From positions 1 to 47,900 of the forward strand of contig CAYXOX010000009.1 of assembly GCA_964466745.1 (NCBI GenBank): 47,900 bases of DNA, read 5' to 3'. Made by a program: the position numbers and the translations under genes. Below the pieces are notes generated by a model, which saw nothing but the letters and a program-made list of their open reading frames with translations, was not told the origin of the DNA and made no database searches. Positions 32,983 to 42,202 of the stretch are shown here, piece after piece. Source of the stretch: CAYXOX01 sp964466745. Its GTDB lineage: Bacteria; Pseudomonadota; Alphaproteobacteria; Rhodobacterales; Rhodobacteraceae. Each line of letters starts with the position of its first letter. The stretch's first letter is position 1.

Positions 32983-33893
32983 TCAGACGCCGAGGCTTCG
33001 CGGCCCCGGCTCGGGCAGCGGATCGGCAAGCGGGCGGAGCCTGCCGCCCATGGCGGTCGAGATCTGGTCGGCCGCCTCGTGCAGAAGGCGCACCACCAGG
33101 TCTCGCGGCTTCGGCGTCCCGTAGCTGCCCATGTAGGGGATCGTCACCGCCGCGAGGGCCACGCCGGTCTGATCGAGGATCGGGAAGCTGATGTCCACGA
33201 TCCCGGGCAGCAGCGGTGCATTGGCCAGTTCGAAACCGTGCCTGTCGATCGCCTCGACCCGGGACCGGGCATGGGCGACGTCGTCGGGCGGCAGGCTGGC
33301 AGCGGCTTGTTCTAGATACCATTTGCGCACCGGCTCGGTCTGGAACGCAATCAGCAGGCGCCCCGAGGACCCGAGGATCGCCGGGCTGTGAACACCCACC
33401 CGCAGCCGGACGCCGATGGGCTGCGGGCTATCGACCTGGGCGATGATGCACATCCGCAACCCGTCGAGCACCGCGATGTGCACCGCCTCGCCGCTGTTGA
33501 TCGCCAGCGAGTTGATGATCGGCTGGNNNNNNNNNNCTGGGCCACGTCGACAACACGCCTGAACGGCGGAAACCGGGTGGCGAGGCCGAAGAGCTGCGTC
33601 GAAAGTACGAGCGCGTCGGTGCCGGGCGGGCGCATCAGGTATCCCCTTCCCTCCAGCACCAGCACCACCCGGTAGACCTCCTGCAGAGAGCGGCCGAGCC
33701 GCTGGGCGATCTGGCTCGGCGTGATCGGATCGGAAAGGTTCGACATCAGCTCGAGCACGTCGAGCGCCTTGTCGAGCGCGGGCACGGCGTAGGACGAGCC
33801 GGTGGCGCCGCTGCGCGCCTGGGCGGCACCGTTGGCCGGCTTGCCTCTCCGCTTCGCCGGCTTGGCGGGATCGGGTTTCGTCGTTTCGTCCAT
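32983..33893 (-). CDS. IclR-family transcriptional regulator (interrupted by assembly gap)
   Basis: Read leftward from ATG 33893. A 35-residue Lys/Ala-rich tail is followed by an N-terminal winged helix-turn-helix (ALDKALDVLELMS, PSQIAQRLGRSLQEVYR). Across the N gap, the effector domain continues (SGEAVHIAVLDG, VGVHSPAILGSSGRLLIAF). The two halves are in different frames only because of the 10 N. The gap flanks both end in CTGG; merging those four bases removes 14 positions and leaves 897 bases, exactly 299 codons, with a smooth VAQPI junction. So the gene is probably intact, coding for 298 residues. It sits downstream of the lactonase gene, reading the same way, and probably controls the transport and catabolic operon. 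Confidence 0.85.
33527..33536. other. Assembly gap (10 N)
   Basis: A run of ten N joins two contigs inside the IclR gene. Left flank ends GGCTGG and right flank begins CTGGGCC, so the contig ends share CTGG. Confidence 0.98.
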
Positions 33894-33990
33894 ATGTCCT
33901 CGTGCCGTCGGCCTGCCTTGTGGCGTGCCGCTCCTTAGAGCGGGGGGGTCGCCTTTGCGAGGGGTGCCGGTCGTGCCGTCCGCGCGCCCC

Positions 33991-35034
33991 TCACGCGATC
34001 CGGTGAACATGCAGCCACCCCGCGCCGTCGCATTCGAGCAGCGTTTCGGGCGCCTGGGGAATGCCCTCCTCCAGCGGCAGCACGATGACGCGCGAGGAAT
34101 CCCAGCCGGCCACGAGCAGCGCGCCGGCGCGCACGACGATGTGCTGCGGCCAGTCCACGCCGGTGTCGACCTCGCCCACGAGCTCGGGCTCCGCTCGGGA
34201 GACGTCGAAGGTAGCGATCGTGTTGTGGCTGCGGTTGGCGAAATAGACGTGGCGTCCATCGAGCGAGCGCTGAATGTCGCCGGGATAGTTGCGATCCCAT
34301 CGCGCCTTGCCCGGCCCGACAAGACGGGTGCTGCGGATATCGGCCCACCCCTCGCCGCCCAGATGACCGACGAGCAGGTTCTCGCCCAGCTCGCCGCTCA
34401 CGGCCAGACGGCCGTCGGGCAGCACCACCCCGTGGCGCGGGCCGCTGCCCGCGGGGGTGGCCGTGACGCGCACCTCCTCCAGCGAGGCGGCACCGCCGCG
34501 CGCGGGATCGACGCGGAACTCCCGCACGAGATCGGCCCCGAGGTCGATCACGATCAGCGTTTCGCCCTTGAAGAAGGCCTGGTGGGGATGCGCGGCGTCC
34601 TGCCGCTCGATTTCCGGGCCGCCCCCCGTGAGTGGGACGAGCTCCAGCTCGCCCTCGAACGCGCCATCGGCGCCGAGCGGCTGGATCGCAAGGGTGCTCG
34701 TCGTGTAGTTCGTGGCGATCAGGAGCCGGCCGGAGGGGTCGGCGGTCAGGTGGCAGGGCTCGGAGCCGCCGCTTTCGCGGGACGACAGCGTGCGTTCTGC
34801 ATCGGCACCGATGTGCCAGGCATGCAGCGTGCCCTCCTCGTCCACCCCGGCAGTTCCGTACACCACGGGAAGCGTCGGATGCCCGCAGAGCGAGGAAAGC
34901 TGCCGCACGGTGCCCAGCTGCCGCCCCTCCCAGCCGGCGCTGCCCTCCTTCCAGAGCCACAGCCCGTGCCGATCCTCCGTTCCGCGCGACGCAACCAGCA
35001 GAACCTCGTCTGCCGCAAAGTCCAGATCCACCAT
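33991..35034 (-). CDS. Lactonase, seven-bladed beta-propeller (6-phosphogluconolactonase/YbhE type)
   Basis: A 347-residue protein with repeated propeller blades of the PF10282 lactonase family. Recognisable segments are LLIATNYTTSTLAI, DAAHPHQAFF, VIDLGADLVREF, GPRHGVVLPDGR and RHVYFANRSHNTIATF with conserved His and Arg of the active site. Such enzymes open sugar or other lactones to the free acid. It starts at ATG 35034, ten bases after the stop of the PLP enzyme gene, with AAGGGGGG as ribosome site. It probably acts after the Gfo/Idh oxidoreductase of the same operon, which could make a lactone from a sugar. Confidence 0.85.
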   Translation of the reverse strand: MVDLDFAADEVLLVASRGTEDRHGLWLWKEGSAGWEGRQLGTVRQLSSLCGHPTLPVVYGTAGVDEEGTLHAWHIGADAERTLSSRESGGSEPCHLTADPSGRLLIATNYTTSTLAIQPLGADGAFEGELELVPLTGGGPEIERQDAAHPHQAFFKGETLIVIDLGADLVREFRVDPARGGAASLEEVRVTATPAGSGPRHGVVLPDGRLAVSGELGENLLVGHLGGEGWADIRSTRLVGPGKARWDRNYPGDIQRSLDGRHVYFANRSHNTIATFDVSRAEPELVGEVDTGVDWPQHIVVRAGALLVAGWDSSRVIVLPLEEGIPQAPETLLECDGAGWLHVHRIA

Positions 35035-35044
35035 TGCTCCCCCC

Positions 35045-36196
35045 TTATTCAGATGATCCCGGGCCGAACCCCTCCCATACCACCGGCGGCTCGCCGCCCG
35101 AAAGGACGGTTGCCTTGCGCAAGAGGGCGAAGGGCATGCACACGTGGTTCGGCACGATCTCGAGCCGGGTTCCAACCGGCAGGTTAGACGGCTCGCCATC
35201 GCCGCGCCAGCGCAGCCAGCCGTGCTCCTCGGACATCCTGTCGATGATCCATCCCGGCGCGTTCACGATCAACCCGTGGCCCGGCCATTCCTCCCGGTGC
35301 GCGCCCGCCGGCAGCAGATCGGAAGAAAGCGCCTTGGAACCGGCATCGATGCAGGCCCGGTGCGGGTCGGGGTGGCTGGTGACCGTGGCGATCACGCGCA
35401 CGGCCGTCGTTTCCAGCGAGGCGTTTCCGAGTGCGACCTGGCCGAGATCGTTGAAGGCGAAGATGCCGGGCCGGATCTGCGTGACGCCCGGCACACCGGC
35501 CACGGCCCGCGCCGAGGCGGACGAGCCGAGCGAGACGACGGGCAGCGCGATGCCGCGGGCGCGGATCGCCTCGGCCACACCGACCATGAGTTCGCCCGCC
35601 GCCACGGCGCGGGCGGCGAGATCGGCCCGGTCCGTGGCGCCGTAGGTCGAGCCCTCGTGGGTATAGATGCCCACGAGATCGACGCCGGGAAGCGCGGCAA
35701 TCGCCGCGGCAAGATCCGGCGCCGCGGCCGGGCTCACGCCCTCGCGCCCGAGCCCGGTATCGATCGCCAGCATGAAGCGCGCCGCCGCGCCTTCGGCGGC
35801 GAAATGGGCGCCGGCGGAGGCAGCCGCGTCGAGCGTGTCGGTGGCGAGCGTCAGCTCCACCCGTCGCGAGAGCGCAAGGGCGCGCGCGAGTTTCTCAGCG
35901 CCCATTACCGGGTTGGCCACGAACAGCCGGACGACGCCGGCATCGGCGAAGGCCTCGGCCTCGCCCAGCTTGGCCACGCAGAGCCCGTGTGCGCCCCGCT
36001 CGATCTGGCGCCGGCCCGCGGCGGCCATGCGGTGCGTCTTGGCGTGCGGCCAGAGTTCCGCGCCCGCCGCCCGGGCGATGCCGGCCATCTCGTCCATGTT
36101 CGCGTCGAAAACGTCGCGATCAAGCACCAGCGCCGGCGTGGCGACGTGCAGCCGGGCCCACTCGCGCCTCGCTGGCGGTGCGGTGTGTTCTCTCAT
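35045..36196 (-). CDS. D-serine dehydratase / D-threonine aldolase-like PLP enzyme
   Basis: A 383-residue fold-type III PLP enzyme with an alanine-racemase-like N-terminal barrel. The PLP lysine is K53 in the LWPHAKTHR block. The C-terminal domain carries H351 and C353 in PNHVCM, the zinc pair typical of eukaryotic-type D-serine dehydratases and D-threonine aldolases. It would act on a D-3-hydroxy amino acid, either eliminating water or cleaving it. Start ATG 36196 overlaps the deacylase stop as ATGA. The upstream deacylase could release its D-amino-acid substrate, and RidA in the same locus could handle a released enamine. Confidence 0.86.
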   Translation of the reverse strand: MREHTAPPARREWARLHVATPALVLDRDVFDANMDEMAGIARAAGAELWPHAKTHRMAAAGRRQIERGAHGLCVAKLGEAEAFADAGVVRLFVANPVMGAEKLARALALSRRVELTLATDTLDAAASAGAHFAAEGAAARFMLAIDTGLGREGVSPAAAPDLAAAIAALPGVDLVGIYTHEGSTYGATDRADLAARAVAAGELMVGVAEAIRARGIALPVVSLGSSASARAVAGVPGVTQIRPGIFAFNDLGQVALGNASLETTAVRVIATVTSHPDPHRACIDAGSKALSSDLLPAGAHREEWPGHGLIVNAPGWIIDRMSEEHGWLRWRGDGEPSNLPVGTRLEIVPNHVCMPFALLRKATVLSGGEPPVVWEGFGPGSSE

Positions 36197-37809
36197 CGCG
36201 TGCTCTCCGAGGTAGCGCCGAGCCGGAGCACCCGGCCGGCGCGCTGCCGCGTCACGTTTCCGTCTTCGAGCGCGAATACGCCGTTCACGACGACATGGAG
36301 AATGCCGGTGGCCGCCTCGCGCGGCTCGGAATAGGTCGAGCGCTCCGAGACAGTGTCGGGATCGAAGACCACCAGATCGGCCTTCATCCCCTCGGCGATC
36401 AGGCCCCTGTCGGCCAGGCGCAGGCGCCGCGCGGCGGATCCCGTCATGTGCCTGATGCACTCGGCAAGCGTGAGCACGCCCTCCTCGCGCACGTAGGTTT
36501 CGAGCATCCTGGGGAAGGTGCCCCAACTCCTCGGGTGCGGACGGTCGCCCACCAGAATGCCGTCGCTCCCCACGGTATGTGCGGGGTGCTGCATGAGGGT
36601 GCGCACATGCTCCTCGATCCCGATGAAGAACACGCAGGTCGCCGCGCGATCGGTCGCCACGAGGATGTCAAGCGCGAACTCGGCCGGCCGCATCCCCACG
36701 CGGGCCGCCGCCTCGGCCAGCGTGACATCCATCACCCACGAAAGCTCGGGGGCGTTCGGCACCCCCGAGACATGAACGGAGTTCCAGTTGACCGTGAGGC
36801 CCTGGTGGCCGTCCGAGCCGGTCACGTCGAGCGCCTCGATGATCCGCTCGCGGGTTTCCGGATCGCGCAGGCGCGCCATCTGCTCCTCGCCCGATCCGCT
36901 GAGAGCCCAGCCCGGCAACTGCGAGAGCAGCGTCGTCATGCCGGCAAGGTACGGGTAGCTGTCGAACGAAAGGTCTACGCCCTCGGCAATCGCCCCGTCG
37001 ATCATCGAGATCAGTGCAGGCAGCTTTCCACGGTTGCAATCGAAGCTCAGATGGGTGTGCGCAAGGTGCAGCGCCACGCCCGACCGGCGCGCGATCTCGA
37101 AGCACTCGCGGTAGCCGCCCAGCGCATCGAGCCCGTAGTTGCGATGATGCGGGCAGTAGAAGCCGCCGAATTCTGCCACCACCCTGCACAGCTCCACGAG
37201 CTCGTCGGTGTCCGAGTACATCGCCGGCACGTAGGTGAGCCCGGTGGAAAGGCCGACGCCCCCTTCCTCCATGCCCTGCCGAAGGAGCGCCTTCATCCGC
37301 TCCATCTCCTCGGGGGTGGCGCGCCTGTCGTCGTTGCCCATCACCAGCATCCGGAGGTTGCCGTGGGGCACGAGATAGGCGCAGTTCACCGCCGTGTTCC
37401 CGTCTAGCCGCGCGAGGTATTCGCCGACCGACCGCCAGTTCCAATCGAAGCCGGGCGGATCGTCGTTCCACCCGCTGATCTGGGCCCTGAGCTCGCGCAG
37501 CGTCTCGTCGTCCACCGGCGCGTAGGAAAGGCCGTCCTGCCCGAGCACCTCGCTCGTCACGCCCTGCGAGAGCTTGGACGTGTGGTCCGGCGAGCAGAGC
37601 ACCTGCAGGTCCGAATGGGTGTGCATGTCGATGAAACCGGGCGCGATGGTGAGGCCCGAGATGTCTACCACGCGATCGGCTGAGGGGCGCGCGCCGCCCT
37701 CTGTGACCGCGGTGATCTCATCGCCCTCAACCAGCACGTCGCCCGCCCGGGGCTCGGCTCCGGTTCCGTCCACGATGGAGCCTCCGGCGAAGAGGATCGA
37801 ACCGCTCAT
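36193..37809 (-). CDS. N-acyl-D-amino-acid deacylase family enzyme
   Basis: A 538-residue amidohydrolase with a small beta-sandwich at both ends and a barrel between. Metal motif HTHSD gives H63 and H65; later histidines are in CPHHRNYG and LHLAHTHLS, and HTVGSDGI supplies the catalytic Asp. The position where characterised D-aminoacylase has the metal cysteine (GNCGxSxAP) reads GQDGLSYAP here, with D92. This suggests a sister subgroup, whose substrate might be an N-acyl-D-amino acid, a peptide or another amide. Start ATG 37809 overlaps the upstream Gfo/Idh stop. The order oxidoreductase, deacylase, PLP enzyme suggests sequential degradation. Confidence 0.85.
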   Translation of the reverse strand: MSGSILFAGGSIVDGTGAEPRAGDVLVEGDEITAVTEGGARPSADRVVDISGLTIAPGFIDMHTHSDLQVLCSPDHTSKLSQGVTSEVLGQDGLSYAPVDDETLRELRAQISGWNDDPPGFDWNWRSVGEYLARLDGNTAVNCAYLVPHGNLRMLVMGNDDRRATPEEMERMKALLRQGMEEGGVGLSTGLTYVPAMYSDTDELVELCRVVAEFGGFYCPHHRNYGLDALGGYRECFEIARRSGVALHLAHTHLSFDCNRGKLPALISMIDGAIAEGVDLSFDSYPYLAGMTTLLSQLPGWALSGSGEEQMARLRDPETRERIIEALDVTGSDGHQGLTVNWNSVHVSGVPNAPELSWVMDVTLAEAAARVGMRPAEFALDILVATDRAATCVFFIGIEEHVRTLMQHPAHTVGSDGILVGDRPHPRSWGTFPRMLETYVREEGVLTLAECIRHMTGSAARRLRLADRGLIAEGMKADLVVFDPDTVSERSTYSEPREAATGILHVVVNGVFALEDGNVTRQRAGRVLRLGATSESTR

Positions 37810-38852
37810 GGGTACACGACCGGCACGCGGGCGCCGCTGCGCGCGCTCTCGTAGATCGCGTCGCTGAGCGCCACGACCCGCGCGGCCAGCGCCGCGTCGA
37901 GCCCGGCCGGCGCCCCCGCTCCGCGGCCGCAGGCGATCAGCGCCTTCGTGGGCGCGCCGGGATCGTAGACGCCGGACGCCGCCTCGCCGTCGTGAATCGC
38001 GACGCTGCCGTCGGCACGCACGAGGCGCAGGTGATCTGCCGCCGAATCGAGCCAGATCTGCCCCGCTGCGCCGTAGAGCGCCATGTGCCACTGCGGCCGG
38101 GCGAGATAGGGATGGGTCGAGGCCGAGGAAACGGCGGCCGAACCGCCGCCAGCGAACTCGGCCGTGACGGCGGCGTGCAGATCGATGGCCGCGCCGGCGG
38201 GAAAGGTCGCGGCCTGCACGGCGACGATCGGATCGCCCGTGAGCCAGTCCACCAGCCCAAGCTGGTGCGACATGGACACGGCGACCGCGCCGCCGGCCGA
38301 GACGCGCGGGTCGGTGTAGGTCGCCCGGTTGGATTCCGCCTCGCCGCCCCAGCCACCGTCGGTTCCGCCCGAGAGCAGCGCGCGGGTGTTCACGGCGAGA
38401 TGGAAGGTTAGGTGCTCCACGCTGCCCACGTCTCCGGCCTCGATGAGCCGGCGCGCAAGCGCGAAGCCGGGGGCGGCGGGCCAGCCGAAACCGACGAGGA
38501 GTTGCCGGCCGGCAGCTTCGGCGGCATCACGCATGCGCCGCGCGGAGGCGGCATCGAGCGCGAACGGTTTCTCTACGAGCACATGGGCGCCGGCGGCCAA
38601 AGCGCCCGTCACCATCTCCTCGTGGGCCACCGGCGGCGAGGAGACCACGGCGATATCGGGCGCCTCGGCCAGCGCCTGCCGCCAGTCGGTGCTCCAGCGC
38701 GGCACGGAGAACCGCTCGGCGACGGAGCGGGCCATGTTCTCGTCGGGGCTCGAGACCGCTGCGATCTCCACCCCTTCGGCATCCGCGAGCGCGGGCAGAT
38801 GGCTGCTTTGCGACCATGCCCCGGCCGAGAGTACGACGGCACGCAGGGTCAT
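37806..38852 (-). CDS. Gfo/Idh/MocA-family oxidoreductase
   Basis: A 348-residue NAD(P)-dependent sugar-type dehydrogenase. The N-terminal Rossmann fold has a slightly odd start (VVLSAGAWSQSSHLPAL in place of GxGxxG), then VVSSPPVAHEEMV and the catalytic EKP motif in HVLVEKPFALD. A DPRVSAGGAVAVSMSHQLGLVDW segment holds the usual Asp/His of the substrate site. It could oxidise a sugar or cyclitol part of the imported solute, making a lactone for the lactonase in the same operon. It overlaps both neighbours by four bases (ATGA). Confidence 0.85.
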   Translation of the reverse strand: MTLRAVVLSAGAWSQSSHLPALADAEGVEIAAVSSPDENMARSVAERFSVPRWSTDWRQALAEAPDIAVVSSPPVAHEEMVTGALAAGAHVLVEKPFALDAASARRMRDAAEAAGRQLLVGFGWPAAPGFALARRLIEAGDVGSVEHLTFHLAVNTRALLSGGTDGGWGGEAESNRATYTDPRVSAGGAVAVSMSHQLGLVDWLTGDPIVAVQAATFPAGAAIDLHAAVTAEFAGGGSAAVSSASTHPYLARPQWHMALYGAAGQIWLDSAADHLRLVRADGSVAIHDGEAASGVYDPGAPTKALIACGRGAGAPAGLDAALAARVVALSDAIYESARSGARVPVVYP

Positions 38853-39760
38853 TTCCCGACCCCCGCGGCCAGCGATCCCACAACGTTTCGCTGGAAGATG
38901 ATCACCAGCAGGATCGGCGGGATCATCGACATCACCGTCGCCGCGGCCAGCGCGTTCCAGTTGAACTGTTGCACCGACTGGAAGCCGGCCAGAAGCGGCG
39001 GCACCGTCAGCTGGTTGGTGAGCACCAGCGAGTAGAAGAACTCGCTCCAGGCCTCGAGGAAGATCAGCACGCCGGCGGCCACGAGGCCGGGCCGCGCGAT
39101 GGGAAGCACGATGATCCAGAGCGTCCGGAGCCGCCCGGCGCCGTCGATCTTGGCGGCCTCCTCGATCTCGCGAGGCAACTGATCGAAATAGTTCTTCAGG
39201 ATGAGGATGGCGAGCGGCAGGGTGAACACGTTGTAGCTCAGGATCAGCGCCCATGGAGTGTTCAGCACCCCGATCTCGCGAAACGCCACGAAGAACGGGC
39301 CGATGATGGCGATCGCCGGCACCACGCGGGTGGCGATCACCGCCAGCTCGAACTTGCGTGACCCCGGAAACGGGTAGCGCGAAAGCGCGTAGGCCGCGGC
39401 CCCTGCGATCAGGAGATTCACGACCACGAGCACCGAGGCCACGAAGAAGCTCTGGCCGATTGCCGGCAGCAGGCGGGAGCCGAGATCGGTGCTGCCGATC
39501 CCCGCCCCGCCGGTGCGCCCGGTGAGGACCGAGACGTAGTTCTCGAAGGTGATCGAACTCGGGAAGAAGCTGAAATTGCGCAAGCCGAGCTGCTGGGGCG
39601 TGATCAGGCTGGAGACCACGAGGTACCAGACCGGCAGGAGGATCCAGGCCATGAAGACGAGAACGCCGAGGTAGAGGAACACGCTCTGCAAGAGGCTGCG
39701 GCGGCGGCGGCGACCGCCCGACGCGCCGCGCCGGAAGACGGAAGCGAGGATCGAGGTCAT
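38849..39760 (-). CDS. Sugar-type ABC transporter permease, MalG class
   Basis: A 303-residue permease with an Arg-rich cytoplasmic N-terminus and six membrane helices. The coupling motif EEAAKIDGAGRLRTLWIIVLP is the EAA loop that docks on the ATPase. Start ATG 39760 overlaps the other permease gene as ATGA, and its own stop overlaps the Gfo/Idh start. It pairs with the neighbouring permease to form the transmembrane channel of the CUT1-type importer whose ATPase is encoded by the malK-like gene at the head of the locus. Confidence 0.9.
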   Translation of the reverse strand: MTSILASVFRRGASGGRRRRRSLLQSVFLYLGVLVFMAWILLPVWYLVVSSLITPQQLGLRNFSFFPSSITFENYVSVLTGRTGGAGIGSTDLGSRLLPAIGQSFFVASVLVVVNLLIAGAAAYALSRYPFPGSRKFELAVIATRVVPAIAIIGPFFVAFREIGVLNTPWALILSYNVFTLPLAILILKNYFDQLPREIEEAAKIDGAGRLRTLWIIVLPIARPGLVAAGVLIFLEAWSEFFYSLVLTNQLTVPPLLAGFQSVQQFNWNALAAATVMSMIPPILLVIIFQRNVVGSLAAGVGK

Positions 39761-40671
39761 TGCGCGGCCTCCCCGCGATAGAGCAGCCTGACCGTGACGA
39801 GCCCGCCCACCAGCGCGATCACGCCGAGCACGACGGCCAGCGCCGAGCCGAGGCCGATCTGGGTCACCACGAAGAGCTGGCGATAGATGAGGATGGAGAG
39901 CACCTGCGTTGCGTCTCCCGGGCCGCCCTGCGTCATCGCGAAGATGACGTCGAACTGCAGGAACGCGTAGATGATGTTGAGCACCGTCACGGTCACGAGT
40001 ACCGGGCGGATCCACGGGATGGTCACGTTGCGCAAGCGCTGCCACCAGTTTGCGCCGTCGAGCTCCGCGGCTTCGTTGAGCTCCTGCGGCAGCGTCTGCA
40101 GCCCGGCCAGCAGCAGGATGCCAGCAAAGCTGGCCTGGCGCCAAACCGCGGCGAGAATCACGAGGATCAGCGCGGAATCCGGATCGGAAAGGAAGTTCTT
40201 GTACTCGTCGGTTATGCCGAGCCCCACGAGCAGCGCGTTGAGCCCGCCGACGCTGCCGTCCGCGTACCATTTCCAGAGAATCCCGAGCACCAGCCATGGC
40301 GTGGCCCACGGGATGATCAGGAGCGCCCGGGCCAGGCCCCGCCCGAAGAACTCCTGGTTGAGCAGCAACGCCATCGCCAGCCCGATCAGCGTGGAAAGCA
40401 CCACGAAGCCCACCGAGAACTGGAACGTCACCCACATCGAGCGCCAGAAGACCCGGCTTCCGAAGATGATCTCGTAGTTCCTGATCCCGACGAACTCGCC
40501 GAAGCTCGACGCGTTCGCCGGGACGTTGTGCAGACTGTAGATGACAGTGAGCACCGAAGGTATCAGCAGCAGCACACCGAGGATGATGGCCGCTACCGAT
40601 GTCATCTTCAGGCCGAACAGGGCGTCCGACCGCGCGAGTGACCCGGCCGGGTAGGATGATGCGAGCTTCAC
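39757..40671 (-). CDS. Sugar-type ABC transporter permease, MalF class
   Basis: A 304-residue permease with six membrane helices. The EAA loop is LNEAAELDGANWWQRLRNVTIPWIRP. It starts at GTG 40671, 42 bases past the stop of the binding-protein gene. Those 42 bases contain CCCGCGCGGG, a short palindrome that may form a hairpin. The protein is shorter than MalF of enteric bacteria and like other CUT1 importers for oligosaccharides, polyols or glycerol-phosphate compounds. Substrate cannot be named. Confidence 0.9.
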   Translation of the reverse strand: MKLASSYPAGSLARSDALFGLKMTSVAAIILGVLLLIPSVLTVIYSLHNVPANASSFGEFVGIRNYEIIFGSRVFWRSMWVTFQFSVGFVVLSTLIGLAMALLLNQEFFGRGLARALLIIPWATPWLVLGILWKWYADGSVGGLNALLVGLGITDEYKNFLSDPDSALILVILAAVWRQASFAGILLLAGLQTLPQELNEAAELDGANWWQRLRNVTIPWIRPVLVTVTVLNIIYAFLQFDVIFAMTQGGPGDATQVLSILIYRQLFVVTQIGLGSALAVVLGVIALVGGLVTVRLLYRGEAAQ

Positions 40672-40713
40672 GATTCCCTCACCGTTCCCGCGCGGGTCAC
40701 TGCCGTTTATGCG

Positions 40714-42057
40714 TCAGAGGCTCGGGCCACCCTGCGCGGCGCGCGCCGCGTCGGCCAGCGCGGTGACCGTTTCCTCGGGCGTCGACTGGCCGAGAAGCAG
40801 GGCGTGCACGATGTCGCCAACCCGCGCCTGGAAGTCCGGGTACCAGGGCATCGTCCGCGCCGGCACCACTTTCGAGCCGGTATCGAAGATGTCCGAAAGC
40901 AGGCCGAGATCGTAGAAGTCCGGGAATGCGGCGACCACGTCGGGATCGGTGAAGAACCCGGCATAGGGCGCGGCGAGTCCGGCCGCCTCGGCCCACTTGG
41001 TGAATACCGAGAACCGGCCTTCGGAATCCTTCCAGCCGTAGTACTTGGCCAGCTCCCAGGCCGCGAGCTTGCGATCCTCGTCGTCGATCTGGCCGAGCTG
41101 GAGGACCTCGCCGATCTGGAGGGTGTAGTTGTCGGCGGCCGCCGGCGCGAGCATCACGTTGGCCGACTGCGGCCCTTCGAGCGCCCGGATCGAGGTGAGG
41201 AAGTAGTGGTGCAGCACGTAGAAGGCCGCGTTGCCCTGTGCCATCTCGTTGGAGAGCTTGCCCGGATCATCCGTGAGCAGCGACTGCGGGGCGAGCCCTT
41301 CCTGGTACATCTTCTGCCACCATTCGAAAACGCCCACGGTGCGCGGATCGTCGGCGAAGATCGGGTTGCCCTCGTCGTCGAAGGCGTCGATGCCCTCGTT
41401 CAGAAGATAGGTGTGCAGGTATTCCTCGCAGAATTCCTTCACCCAGTAGGCGACATAGGGCGACTCGACGATGCCCGCATCGCGCAGCTTCACCGAGGCG
41501 TCGTAGATCTCGGCCAGCGTGCCCGGCACCGAGGTAACCCCGGCATCGGCGAGGAACTGCGCGTTGTAGTGCAGCGTGTGGACGGCCGAGAAATAGGGCA
41601 CCGACATGATGTCGCCGTCGGGGTTCACGTGCCGCGCGCGCGCGCTTTCGAACATCTCGCCGATCAGATCGTCGACGCCCGGCAGGCCGTTGAGCCTGGC
41701 CGCCCAGCCCTCGTTCACGAACTTCTGCGTGTTGTAGGCGAAGTTGTAGTAGAGATCGATGTCGTCGCCGCCGCGCAGACGCGTCTGGATCGCTGCCGAG
41801 TAGCCCACATTGGGGATCACCGCGAGATTGACGGCCGGGTTCCCCTCGGCCGTCCAGGTGTCTACCAGCGAGCGGATCGTGTCGGGCTGGAAGTCCCAGG
41901 CCAGCATGTTGATCTCGCCGTCGAAGGCCGCGTGCGCGCGGCCGGGCATGAGCCCGGGCAGCGCCGCGAGAGCTGCCGCCGTGGCCGCCGTCCCGCGCAA
42001 GAACGACCGGCGATCCAGCCCGCTGCGTCCGTTGGGTTTTTCCGTCTTGAAAGTCAT
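40714..42057 (-). CDS. Extracellular solute-binding protein (CUT1 type), Tat-exported
   Basis: A 447-residue periplasmic binding protein. The N-terminus has a twin-arginine signal, DRRSFLRGTAATAAALAALP, ending at GRAHA near residue 43, so it is exported folded. The mature part shows the family-1 binding-protein layout, with segments INMLAWDF, LRGGDDIDLYYNFA, GDIMSVPYFSA and FYVLHHYFL. ATG 42057 follows GGAGAGGG. A candidate operator lies about 150 bases upstream, overlapping the ridA stop. As first gene after that site it leads the string binding protein, two permeases, oxidoreductase, deacylase, PLP enzyme, lactonase, IclR. Tat export is uncommon for this class but not rare in Rhodobacterales. 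Confidence 0.9.
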   Translation of the reverse strand: MTFKTEKPNGRSGLDRRSFLRGTAATAAALAALPGLMPGRAHAAFDGEINMLAWDFQPDTIRSLVDTWTAEGNPAVNLAVIPNVGYSAAIQTRLRGGDDIDLYYNFAYNTQKFVNEGWAARLNGLPGVDDLIGEMFESARARHVNPDGDIMSVPYFSAVHTLHYNAQFLADAGVTSVPGTLAEIYDASVKLRDAGIVESPYVAYWVKEFCEEYLHTYLLNEGIDAFDDEGNPIFADDPRTVGVFEWWQKMYQEGLAPQSLLTDDPGKLSNEMAQGNAAFYVLHHYFLTSIRALEGPQSANVMLAPAAADNYTLQIGEVLQLGQIDDEDRKLAAWELAKYYGWKDSEGRFSVFTKWAEAAGLAAPYAGFFTDPDVVAAFPDFYDLGLLSDIFDTGSKVVPARTMPWYPDFQARVGDIVHALLLGQSTPEETVTALADAARAAQGGPSL

Positions 42058-42202
42058 GTCGCGCCCTCTCCTGTCGTGAGTGTTGGCCCTGAAGCTGACG
42101 GGGCTCGCCTCGGTCTTGCTGTCCACCTGCGGTCTGCCCTTCCCGGGTCTCGTTCCGACCGTGTCGACGTATGCCCACGCGCTCACACGCTAGTCCGAGT
42201 TT

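Noticed and set aside
30726..33029. A 767-codon minus-strand frame opposite the amidohydrolase and aminotransferase
   Set aside because: Both plus-strand genes have complete catalytic motifs. The antisense frame is His/Arg/Asp-rich without recognisable domains.
32983..33893. IclR gene as a frameshifted pseudogene
   Set aside because: The frame change falls exactly on the 10-N gap and disappears when the shared CTGG of the contig ends is merged.
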